In this document: positions 26,820-34,154 of the stretch, one piece after another | Numbering within the stretch: the stretch's first letter is position 1 | Layout: the number at the start of each line of letters is the position of its first letter | Assembly: GCA_025360015.1 (NCBI GenBank) | Contig: JANYCZ010000049.1 | Coordinates: 105,793-169,792, forward strand | DNA from: Verrucomicrobiota bacterium | GTDB taxonomy: Bacteria > Verrucomicrobiota > Verrucomicrobiia > Verrucomicrobiales > Verrucomicrobiaceae | Direction of reading: 5' to 3' | Length of the DNA stretch: 64,000 nt | Notes under the pieces: generated by a model | The model's database searches: none | Told to the model about the DNA's origin: nothing | Seen by the model: only the letters and a program-made list of their open reading frames with translations | Translations under genes and position numbers: made by a program

Positions 26820-27496
26820 CGAACTTCCGCACCTTCATTCTCCGTCTCGCCGCCGCCTTCGGGCTGCCTTGGCTGTGCCTCATCGTCCTCCCGGCGATCC
26901 ACTACCAGCAGCTCACCCCTGTCGCCTATGACAAGGACAAGGATGGCTTGGACGGCTATTTCCCACAGGCCCCCATCAATGGCCAGGGCCAGCTCGTTTA
27001 CATCAGCGAAGGCTGCAACCAGTGCCACACCCAGATGATCCGCCCCATCCAGCTCGGCCTCGACGGCTGGTACAAAGGCTGGGGCCAGGATCAGGAAGCC
27101 CGCCCGGCCACTCCCGCCCGCCCAAACGTGCTGCGTGACTACCTCGGCGAGCGTTACGCTCTGCTCGGCATTCAGCGCATCGGCCCTGACCTCGCCAATT
27201 TCGGCTGGCGTGCTCCCAGCGCTACCGCGCTCTATCAGCATCTCTATTCGCCACGTTCCGTCCATGACTGGAGCACGATGCCCGCCTACACCGGCCTCTT
27301 CAAACTGCAGAAAATCCAGGGCCCCATCTCCGAGGGTGCCGTGAAGCTGCCGAAGAAGTTTGCCCCGCCTGCCGGTTATGAGGTCGTTCCGACGCAAGAA
27401 GCCAAGCAGCTTGTTGAGTACCTTCTCTCTCTGAAAAAGGATTATCCCGTCCCCGGACAAGGTGCAGCCGTCGCTGCCTCTCCCGCCAAAAAGTAG
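26816..27496 (+). CDS. ccoO: CcoO-like monoheme cytochrome c subunit (cbb3 subunit II)
   Basis: A 226-residue membrane-anchored cytochrome c. It has one N-terminal helix (about residues 5-27), the heme motif EGCNQCHTQMIRP near residue 66, then RIGPDLANFGWR and the Met-ligand region WSTMPAYTGLF, all standard for CcoO. The ATG at 26816 overlaps the stop of the CcoN-like gene; the longer open frame starts inside that gene and is not real. The heme motif is intact although the partner CcoN-like protein lacks its catalytic ligands. The Ala/Lys-rich C-terminal tail is short. Confidence 0.9.
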   Translation: MTNFRTFILRLAAAFGLPWLCLIVLPAIHYQQLTPVAYDKDKDGLDGYFPQAPINGQGQLVYISEGCNQCHTQMIRPIQLGLDGWYKGWGQDQEARPATPARPNVLRDYLGERYALLGIQRIGPDLANFGWRAPSATALYQHLYSPRSVHDWSTMPAYTGLFKLQKIQGPISEGAVKLPKKFAPPAGYEVVPTQEAKQLVEYLLSLKKDYPVPGQGAAVAASPAKK

Positions 27497-27522
27497 CCCC
27501 CTCTCGCGACCCGCACGCCCCC

Positions 27523-28254
27523 ATGAGCGCACCCGCCCATCCTGACAGCACCGATCTCGACCGCCTTCACTCCGCCGTGAAGCGTGAGAAGGTAGATCTT
27601 GCTCCCGAAAGCCAGCCCGCACCCCTGTGGGCGATGTTCTTGCTCATGTTCGTCGCCATCATCGCGGGTGCCCAGATAGGCGGCCCGCTGCTCGGTGGCT
27701 GGAGCTTCGATATCAGCAATCCCTTTGCCGTGGCCAATGGTGGCGGCGATCCCCGCCCCGGTGGAGCTGGAGCAGGCGGTACGCTTGACCCATTCGCACT
27801 TGCCATGAAAAAAGGTGCCAGCGGCTACGCGGTTTGCGGTGGTTGCCATCAGGGTAACGGCGGCGGTCTTCCCGGCCAGTTTCCACCTTTGGCGAAGTCC
27901 GAGTTCGTCCTCGGCGGCACGGAGCGTCTGATCCGCATCACCCAGCACGGCCTCGTCGGTCCGGTCACGGTCAACGGTCAGAATTTCAACACGGCCGGTG
28001 GCATGCAGCCCTTTGGTGGGACGATGTCCTCCCAAGATCTCGCCAACGTGCTGACCTTCGTCCGCAACTCCTGGGGCAACGAAGCCACCATGGTCACCAA
28101 AGACATGGTGCAGAAGGTGCGCGATGAAGAAAAACGTGCCTCGCAATGGACAGCCGCCGAGCTGGAGCCTTTCGCCAAGAAGAATGTTCCCGGTGACATC
28201 CCCGCCGGTCCTGGCGCGACTGCTGCCGCTGCACCCGCACCTGCCGCCAAGTAA
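27523..28254 (+). CDS. Membrane-anchored monoheme cytochrome c
   Basis: A 243-residue protein with one N-terminal helix (PLWAMFLLMFVAIIAGAQIG, residues about 29-48), a Gly-rich stretch and a cytochrome c domain with AVCGGCHQGNGGG near residue 106. GGMQPFGGTMSSQDL offers the distal Met. It occupies the position of CcoP but has one heme, not two, and lacks CcoP similarity. The Ala/Pro-rich C-terminal tail resembles those of its neighbours. It probably moves electrons between ACIII and an oxidase, which is inference from position. Confidence 0.85.
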   Translation: MSAPAHPDSTDLDRLHSAVKREKVDLAPESQPAPLWAMFLLMFVAIIAGAQIGGPLLGGWSFDISNPFAVANGGGDPRPGGAGAGGTLDPFALAMKKGASGYAVCGGCHQGNGGGLPGQFPPLAKSEFVLGGTERLIRITQHGLVGPVTVNGQNFNTAGGMQPFGGTMSSQDLANVLTFVRNSWGNEATMVTKDMVQKVRDEEKRASQWTAAELEPFAKKNVPGDIPAGPGATAAAAPAPAAK

Positions 28255-28266
28255 CTTTAAATTCCG

Positions 28267-29070
28267 ATGACCCGTGTGAAGCAAACCGTCTCCCGCCAGG
28301 CACCTTGGGCTGCCTTCGGAGCCGTCATGCTGATCGCCAACGTGAGTTGCGGCAAGATGCCAGAGGCCGCTGCCGAGCTGAAGCTCGCGCCCGCCGTCGA
28401 GATCGCCGAAACCCCCAGCATCACCGGCAAGGTGACGCTAAAAGGAACCGATGCCGCCGCGCTGCGCAAAGTCGTCGATGTCGGCGGCAACCCCTTTTGC
28501 ATCGGTCATGGCGACATCGTGGATTCCACCTGGAAAGTGGCTGCGGACGGCTCCCTCGCCGACGCTGTCATCACCGTGCGCGGCAGCCAGCGCGCCAGCA
28601 ATGTTGCCAGTGCGCCGTTGGTAGATCAGACCAACTGCGAGTTCGTACCGCACACCCTGGCTATCCAGGCCGGCCAGAACGTCCGCTTTCACAACAGCGA
28701 CCTCACCTTTCATAACATCCGCGTCGCCCGCTGCGAAGCGCAGGGCCAAAGCGCGAACATCGACAACTTCGGCCAGCCTTCCCGTGGGGACGAAAACGTG
28801 AAGACCTTCAACACCCCCGGCATCTACCGCCTGGAGTGCGACGTACATCGTTGGATGAACGCCTGGGTGTTTGTTCACGAAGGCGCACATACGGCAGTCT
28901 CGGCCACCGATGGCCGCTTCTCCGTCTCCCGCGCCTTGGCCGATGGCGACTACGTCGTCGAAGCCTGGCACCCGCAATTTTCGCAAAGCATCACCCACAC
29001 CGTCACCGTCCGTGGCGGCAAGGCCACCGCTGATTTCGAATTCGATTTCGCGAACGCCCACCCCCTTTGA
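28267..29070 (+). CDS. Exported cupredoxin-like protein with a C-terminal beta-sandwich
   Basis: A 267-residue protein with a lipoprotein-type signal (NVSC, Cys29). The middle region has a cupredoxin pattern: GQNVRFHNSDLTFHNIR supplies His, and YRLECDVHRWMNAWV supplies Cys, His and Met, the set expected for a type 1 copper site. The C-terminal part (VSATDGRFSVSRALADGDYVVEAWHP, described here as one segment) resembles a carboxypeptidase-regulatory-like fold. It sits between a cytochrome c gene and ctaD, so electron transfer or copper delivery to the oxidase are the likely roles. Neither can be decided from sequence. Confidence 0.7.
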   Translation: MTRVKQTVSRQAPWAAFGAVMLIANVSCGKMPEAAAELKLAPAVEIAETPSITGKVTLKGTDAAALRKVVDVGGNPFCIGHGDIVDSTWKVAADGSLADAVITVRGSQRASNVASAPLVDQTNCEFVPHTLAIQAGQNVRFHNSDLTFHNIRVARCEAQGQSANIDNFGQPSRGDENVKTFNTPGIYRLECDVHRWMNAWVFVHEGAHTAVSATDGRFSVSRALADGDYVVEAWHPQFSQSITHTVTVRGGKATADFEFDFANAHPL

Positions 29071-29091
29071 CCCTTTTTTGACCCCCAGCCT

Positions 29092-31053
29092 ATGAGCGCC
29101 GCCGCCACCACTCACGATCACGCCCAGGATCATTCGCATGACGACCATGCGCACGGGCACCATGAACAGAGCTTCATCTGGAAGTACATCTTCTCCAGTG
29201 ATCACAAAACCATTGGCATCCAGTACGGCATCTCGGGCATGCTCTTCCTGCTCTTTGGTTTCTTCCTCATGCTGCTCATGCGCTGGAGCATCGCCTATCC
29301 GGGCGTGCCAGTGCCGGCGCTCGACCTGATTCGTCAACTTCCGGTCATCAGCGGTATTTTTGACAGCATGTTCGGCCGCTGGTTGAACGCCGACGGTTCG
29401 CTGAACGGTGAACTCTACAACATGCTTGGCGCCATGCACGGCACCATCATGGTGTTCTTCGGCATTGTGCCGCTGGGTTTCGCCGCTTTCGGCAACTTCG
29501 TCATGCCACTGCAGATCGGCACCATCGACATGGCCTTCCCCCGCCTGAACATGGCCAGCTACTGGCTCTTCTTCATCAGCTGCGTGCTGATGATGACCAG
29601 CTTCTTCGTCGGCACCGGCCCGGTGCAGACCGGCTGGACGATGTATTCGCCGCTCGCTTCGACGATGAACATCGGGGTGACGAGTGTCTGGGGCCACGGC
29701 CATACCTGGTGGCTCTCCGCCATGGTGTTCAACATCTCCGCCTCCCTCCTCGGTTCCGTCAATTTCATCGCCACCCTCATCAACCTGCGCACCAAGGGCA
29801 TGGCATGGATGAAGATGCCCTTCTTCTGCTGGGCGATGTTTGTGATCGGCTTCCTCCTGCTGCTGGCCTTCCCGCCGTTGGAAGTGGCCTCCATCCTGCA
29901 GCTTTCCGACCGTCTGTTCGGCTCCTCGTTCTACCTGCCAACCGGCCTGATGGAAGGTGGCAAGCACCTCGACATCTCCGGTGGTGGCAGCCCGCTGCTC
30001 TACCAGCATCTGTTCTGGTTCCTCGCCCATCCTGAGGTGTACGTGCTCATCCTGCCAGCGTTCGCCATCCTGACGGAAGTCATTCCGTGCAATGCGCGCC
30101 GTCCGCTGTGGGGGTACAAGTCCATGGTGTACTCCGTGCTCACCCTCGGTTTCCTCAGCTTCCTCGTCTGGGCGCATCACATGTACCTCACCGGCATGGG
30201 CACCATGATGTCCACCTACTTCCAGATCACCACGGTGCTCATCTCCGTGCCGTCCGTGGTGCTGCTGACCTGCTTGATGGTTTCGCTCTGGGGTGGTTCC
30301 ATCCGCTTCAATACGCAGATGCTCTTCGCGTCCGCCTTCCTGCCGATGTTTGGCATCGGTGGTCTCACCGGTCTGCCTCTGGCATTCTCGTTCATCGACC
30401 TTGCGATGCATGACACGTATTACGTGATCGGCCACTTCCACTACGTGGTCGCCCCTGGAACGATCTTCGCCATCTTCGCCGGCATCTACCACTGGTTCCC
30501 GAAAGTCACCGGTCGTTTCATGAACGACAAACTGGGCAAACTGCACTTCTGGCCTTCGCTCATCGGCATGAATCTCGTCTTTGCCCCCATGTTCATCCAG
30601 GGCATGGCCGGCTTCCACCGCCGCTGGTATGATGGCGGCAAGTACTTTGAGAACACCAACGCCATGACCCACTGGTCCACGACGCTGACCCACAAGATCG
30701 GTGCCTTCTTTGGCTTCAATATCCCGGACAACATGCTCTCCCTGAACATCGTCATGTCCGTGGGCGCCTTCATCCTCGCGCTTGGTCAGGTGCCCTTCAT
30801 CTTCAACTTCTGGTTCAGCATCAAAGGCGGCAAAAAAGTCACATGCGACAATCCTTGGGACGCCACCACGCTGGACTGGGCCACGCCTACGCCTCCTCCG
30901 CACGGCAACTTCCTGTTTGATCCGGTCGCCCATCGTGGCCCTTACGAGTACAGCGTTCCCGGCCACAACACCGATTTCTATCCGCAGTGGGAGTCCGAAC
31001 CCGGCAAACCCGACCTCAAAGCTGCCGCCGCCAACGCACCAGTGCATCACTAA
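29092..31053 (+). CDS. ctaD: aa3-type cytochrome c oxidase subunit I
   Basis: Catalytic proton-pumping subunit, 653 residues. All metal ligands are visible: low-spin heme His in GAMHGTIMVFF, CuB His and cross-linked Tyr in FLAHPEVYVLIL, the CuB pair in VWAHHMYLTGM, and the HxH of YYVIGHFHYVVAP for heme a3 and heme a. The His-rich N-terminus (about residues 8-26) and an extended loop between helices 1 and 2 (residues about 65-108) are extra. It contrasts with the ligand-poor CcoN-like protein upstream and is the only complete heme-copper oxidase in the train. Confidence 0.97.
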   Translation: MSAAATTHDHAQDHSHDDHAHGHHEQSFIWKYIFSSDHKTIGIQYGISGMLFLLFGFFLMLLMRWSIAYPGVPVPALDLIRQLPVISGIFDSMFGRWLNADGSLNGELYNMLGAMHGTIMVFFGIVPLGFAAFGNFVMPLQIGTIDMAFPRLNMASYWLFFISCVLMMTSFFVGTGPVQTGWTMYSPLASTMNIGVTSVWGHGHTWWLSAMVFNISASLLGSVNFIATLINLRTKGMAWMKMPFFCWAMFVIGFLLLLAFPPLEVASILQLSDRLFGSSFYLPTGLMEGGKHLDISGGGSPLLYQHLFWFLAHPEVYVLILPAFAILTEVIPCNARRPLWGYKSMVYSVLTLGFLSFLVWAHHMYLTGMGTMMSTYFQITTVLISVPSVVLLTCLMVSLWGGSIRFNTQMLFASAFLPMFGIGGLTGLPLAFSFIDLAMHDTYYVIGHFHYVVAPGTIFAIFAGIYHWFPKVTGRFMNDKLGKLHFWPSLIGMNLVFAPMFIQGMAGFHRRWYDGGKYFENTNAMTHWSTTLTHKIGAFFGFNIPDNMLSLNIVMSVGAFILALGQVPFIFNFWFSIKGGKKVTCDNPWDATTLDWATPTPPPHGNFLFDPVAHRGPYEYSVPGHNTDFYPQWESEPGKPDLKAAAANAPVHH

Positions 31054-31089
31054 ACCGCGAACTTAGAACCGCGCACCGCGACTACTTCA

Positions 31090-32439
31090 ATGGACATCCC
31101 CTACACAGTTCACGCCCGTCCAGACACCGGTCTTTACAATGCGAAGATTGGCATCTGGCTCTTCCTCGCCTCGGAAGTCATGCTCTTCGGCGGCTTGTTC
31201 TCCGCCTACATCTTCCTCCGCGTCGGTGCCGACTATCCCTGGCCGGTGCATGATTTGGATGTGACGCTTGGCTTCATCAACACCGTCGTCCTCATTGCCT
31301 CCTCCGTGACGGTGCTCATGGCTCTGGCCATGCTCAAGCTGCGGAAGTTTGGCTGGTACCGCATCAACATGGCTCTCACGGTGCTTTGCGCCGGGGTCTT
31401 CATGTTCAACAAAACGCTCGAGTACAAGGCCAAGTTTGCCCACTACGCCGTGAAGCTCACGGACGGCACTCTGCTCACCGGCCATCTTCCCCACGGTTAT
31501 CAGGTGAAGTTTGATGGCGTGACGGAGCTCGCGCTCAATGTGCCTCTGAAGCACAGTGCTGTGACGGCAGATCCTGTCGGCTACGTCCTGCCCTTCATTG
31601 AAGGCACGGCCCCCAAGTTCAAAACCGAAGCCGGTCAGGAGATCACCTTGGATCATGCTTCGTTCGCGGCCCTCAGCGCTGAAGCAGTCAAAAAGGCCAA
31701 AGCGGAAAACAAAGGCACGGCCGCCATCAAGCTGGTTGCCACCGCGCCGATCAAGATCGCTGCAAAGCCTTCCGAGATTTTTGGCTACACCGAAACCACC
31801 ATCACCTTCCGTGACGGCACCACCGCCACCGGCAAGCTGGCCGATGACAAGATGACGCTCGAAGTCGATGGCGTCGATGCACGTGGCGTCGCGCAGTCCG
31901 AGAAGTCCCTCGCCTTTGACCACCGCTATCTGGGTGATGCCTGGCAGAAAGCCTTCGTGGACAACCGCGACCACCACATCACCAAGTTTGAGAAGGATTA
32001 TCCGACACGCGACAAAGCCCGCTCCGCCACGCTGCAGAAGGAGTCGCTCTTCTTCAAACTCAACTCCGCCGAGCCTCCTGCCGAAGGTGCATCCCATGGC
32101 GCTGCGCACGGTGCTGAAGCCCACGCTCCTGCCGAAGGCCATGGCGAGGCTCACGCCCACCACCCCACGGTGGTGCTGGAAAAGAAGGACTTCACCTTCT
32201 TCTCCAACTTCACGCCAAAGCTGAACACTTACTACGCCATCTACTTCACACTCACCGGCCTGCATGGTCTGCACGTGGTCGCCGGGGCCGGGGTGCTGTT
32301 CTACTTCCTGGTGTTTGACGGCAAGCGCCTGCGTCAGGACCCCGAGCATCTCGCGAATCGCGTCGAAGTCGGCGGCCTGTTCTGGCACTTCGTCGATCTC
32401 GTGTGGATCTTCCTCTTCCCTCTCCTTTACCTCCTCTAA
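31090..32439 (+). CDS. ctaE: Cytochrome c oxidase subunit III with a large hydrophilic insert
   Basis: A 449-residue protein; COX3 proteins of this type are usually about 200. The N-terminal part (residues 15-105) has three helices with KIGIWLFLASEVMLFGGLF, and the C-terminal part (about 376-449) has NTYYAIYFTLTGLHGLHVVAG and FWHFVDLVWIFLFPLLYLL, both standard. Between them lies a soluble insert of about 260 residues containing two DGT-x2-TG-x-L repeats (Asp125 and Asp242) and a His/Ala-rich linker (residues 334-359). The frame is unbroken. It starts 36 bases after ctaD. Confidence 0.93.
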   Translation: MDIPYTVHARPDTGLYNAKIGIWLFLASEVMLFGGLFSAYIFLRVGADYPWPVHDLDVTLGFINTVVLIASSVTVLMALAMLKLRKFGWYRINMALTVLCAGVFMFNKTLEYKAKFAHYAVKLTDGTLLTGHLPHGYQVKFDGVTELALNVPLKHSAVTADPVGYVLPFIEGTAPKFKTEAGQEITLDHASFAALSAEAVKKAKAENKGTAAIKLVATAPIKIAAKPSEIFGYTETTITFRDGTTATGKLADDKMTLEVDGVDARGVAQSEKSLAFDHRYLGDAWQKAFVDNRDHHITKFEKDYPTRDKARSATLQKESLFFKLNSAEPPAEGASHGAAHGAEAHAPAEGHGEAHAHHPTVVLEKKDFTFFSNFTPKLNTYYAIYFTLTGLHGLHVVAGAGVLFYFLVFDGKRLRQDPEHLANRVEVGGLFWHFVDLVWIFLFPLLYLL

Positions 32440-32460
32440 TCCCGCATTCCCTTAACTGTC

Positions 32461-32802
32461 ATGGCTGACAACGTCGAAGAAATCCAAAAGTCGATCAAGT
32501 GGTACTTCATCATCGGAGGAGCGCTGATCGTCCTGAGCGGTGCCACCGTGGGACTCTCTTATGTGGAGCTCCCCACCCACAGCCTGAACATCCTCGTCGG
32601 CATGATTTTGGCGACGATCAAGGCCTCGATGGTGGCGCTGATCTTCATGCATCTCAGCCATGAGCGCAGCCTGATCTACAAGATCCTCGCCTTCACCGTG
32701 GCCTTCGCGATCGTGCTGTTCACACTCTTCATCCTCTCCCACGAAGATCCGCTCGAATTCAAAGGCTTCTACGCCCCTGTCGAAGACCAGCAGCCGCAGT
32801 AG
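32461..32802 (+). CDS. ctaF: Cytochrome c oxidase subunit IV-like protein
   Basis: A 113-residue membrane protein with three hydrophobic segments, starting at the ATG at 32461. The motif ILATIKASMVALIFMHLSHE is characteristic of the prokaryotic COX4/CyoD-type subunit, which stabilises the CuB site or assembly of the oxidase. It directly follows ctaE by 21 bases. The symbol is assigned by analogy with Bacillus caa3 oxidase. Confidence 0.88.
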   Translation: MADNVEEIQKSIKWYFIIGGALIVLSGATVGLSYVELPTHSLNILVGMILATIKASMVALIFMHLSHERSLIYKILAFTVAFAIVLFTLFILSHEDPLEFKGFYAPVEDQQPQ

Positions 32803-32825
32803 TCCTTCGTCCCGCCGCCCACGCC

Positions 32826-33029
32826 ATGTCGCTCAAGCACTTCCACGTCGTCTTTCTCGTCTTCGCCATTTTGTGCGATGCCGGGTTCTGGCTGTGGATG
32901 CAGTTTATGCCTGAAGACGCCGCCGCCGCCGGTGCCGCCCCCCTGAAAAACTACGCCGGTCTGCTCTGCGTGACCCTGCTGGTTTATGCGGCGTGGTACC
33001 TCGGCAAAAAAATGCGCACCATCATCTGA
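32826..33029 (+). CDS. Small two-helix membrane protein
   Basis: A 67-residue protein with two predicted membrane helices (about residues 8-27 and 44-60) separated by an Ala-rich loop and ending in basic residues (GKKMRTII). No family was recognised. It sits between ctaF and another small gene, with 23 and 3 base gaps and similar composition, so it is probably translated and part of the oxidase operon. A small accessory or assembly subunit is a reasonable guess, not more. Confidence 0.7.
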   Translation: MSLKHFHVVFLVFAILCDAGFWLWMQFMPEDAAAAGAAPLKNYAGLLCVTLLVYAAWYLGKKMRTII

Positions 33030-33032
33030 GCC

Positions 33033-33236
33033 ATGATTCCTGCACTTCCATCTTCCATTCTCGCCTGCGCCACCTGCATGGCTGACAAAGGCAGCCTTGT
33101 CGGTCAGGCCCAGGGCTGGGCCATTCTCTTCATGCTGGGCATGCTGGCGTTCATGTTCGCCTGCGCCGCCTGTTTCATTTATTCCTTTGTGCGCCGTCAG
33201 CGTGCGCATCAGGATCTCACCGCCGCTTCCGTCTGA
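33033..33236 (+). CDS. Small single-helix membrane protein with N-terminal CxxC
   Basis: A 67-residue protein: ILACATCMADKG near the N-terminus gives a Cys-x2-Cys pair, followed by one hydrophobic helix (about residues 28-52, with two further Cys) and a basic tail FVRRQRAHQD. No family was recognised. It lies 3 bases after the previous small gene and 11 before ctaC. The Cys pair close to an oxidase subunit II gene could hint at copper handling or redox assembly, which is speculation. Confidence 0.68.
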   Translation: MIPALPSSILACATCMADKGSLVGQAQGWAILFMLGMLAFMFACAACFIYSFVRRQRAHQDLTAASV

Positions 33237-33247
33237 ACCCCCTTTTT

Positions 33248-34060
33248 ATGCAACTTAAACTCGATTCTATCAATGTCTGGATGGGCCAGACCGCAAACGC
33301 CTCTGAACACGGCGGCCTTGTTGACCACATGCTGGGCTTTGTCCACTGGGTCATGGTCGTGCTGGGCGTGGGTTGGTCCATTTATCTTGCGATCGCCTTC
33401 TATCGTTTCCGGCAGAAGAAGACTGCCCGGGCCGATTACTATGGCTTCCGCGGCCATGCGACGACCCACATCGAGATCGGCGTGGTCATCGTGGAAGCCA
33501 TTCTCCTGCTCGGCTTCGCCTTCCCGCTCTGGTCCCGCCAGGCGGATGAGTACCCCACCTCCCCCGACACCATCCGCATGCGCGCTCTGGGCGAGAAGTT
33601 CCTTTGGAACTTCCAGTACCCCGGCAATGACATGATGCTCAGCACCTGGGATCTGCGGAATGTCGATGGCGCCACCAACACCACCGGCAAAGATCTGCAT
33701 GACCCCAACGGCAAGGACGACTTCGTCAATCCAGGTACGATGAAGCTGCCCGTGGGCCGCCCGGTCATCGTGGACGTCGCCAGCAAGGACGTGATTCACA
33801 ATCTCGCCCTCGTGCCAATGCGTGCGGCGCAGGATGCGACCCCTGGTGTGAAGAGCCACATGTGGTTCAAGCCGATCAAGGAAGGCAGCTGGGACATCAT
33901 CTGCGGTCAGCTTTGCGGCCCGGGCCACGCCCAGATGAAGGCCATCCTCGAAGTGGTGCCTGCCGCTGAATATGACGCCTGGGCCAAGGAGCAGTCCGCC
34001 TCTGCGAGCAAAAAGATCACAGACGCCGAGGCCGCTGCGCCGAAGCCTGCGGCTCACTAA
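33248..34060 (+). CDS. ctaC: Cytochrome c oxidase subunit II (CuA)
   Basis: A 270-residue subunit that takes electrons from cytochrome c through the dinuclear CuA centre. Two N-terminal helices (about residues 27-50 and 75-97) are followed by a cupredoxin domain with VIHNLALVPMRAAQ (first His) and CGQLCGPGHAQM (Cys, Cys, His, Met). There is no C-terminal heme c domain, so the enzyme is aa3 rather than caa3. Its place at the end of the cluster, after ctaD-ctaE-ctaF, is unusual. A perfect hairpin follows at 34088-34121. Confidence 0.95.
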   Translation: MQLKLDSINVWMGQTANASEHGGLVDHMLGFVHWVMVVLGVGWSIYLAIAFYRFRQKKTARADYYGFRGHATTHIEIGVVIVEAILLLGFAFPLWSRQADEYPTSPDTIRMRALGEKFLWNFQYPGNDMMLSTWDLRNVDGATNTTGKDLHDPNGKDDFVNPGTMKLPVGRPVIVDVASKDVIHNLALVPMRAAQDATPGVKSHMWFKPIKEGSWDIICGQLCGPGHAQMKAILEVVPAAEYDAWAKEQSASASKKITDAEAAAPKPAAH

Positions 34061-34087
34061 TTTCCATCCTTCAGGATGGCAGAACCC

Positions 34088-34121
34088 AAGGGCAAAATAA
34101 TGACCTCATTATTTTGCCCTT
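34088..34121 (+). terminator. Perfect 16-bp inverted repeat after ctaC
   Basis: AAGGGCAAAATAATGA and its exact reverse complement are separated by two bases; in RNA the innermost pairs would open to form a loop. It lies 27 bases after the ctaC stop and 33 bases before the ctaA ATG. The descending arm is followed by CTGCTTTTG, a weak U tract. It likely ends or stabilises the long respiratory transcript; because the repeat is symmetric it could also work on the opposite strand. Confidence 0.65.
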
Positions 34122-34154
34122 CTGCTTTTGCCGCACCTGCCTGATCTGACCGCC

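Noticed and set aside
28438-31050. 870-codon minus-strand open frame opposite ctaD and the cupredoxin
   Set aside because: Same shadow effect; the sense strand encodes ctaD with all metal ligands.
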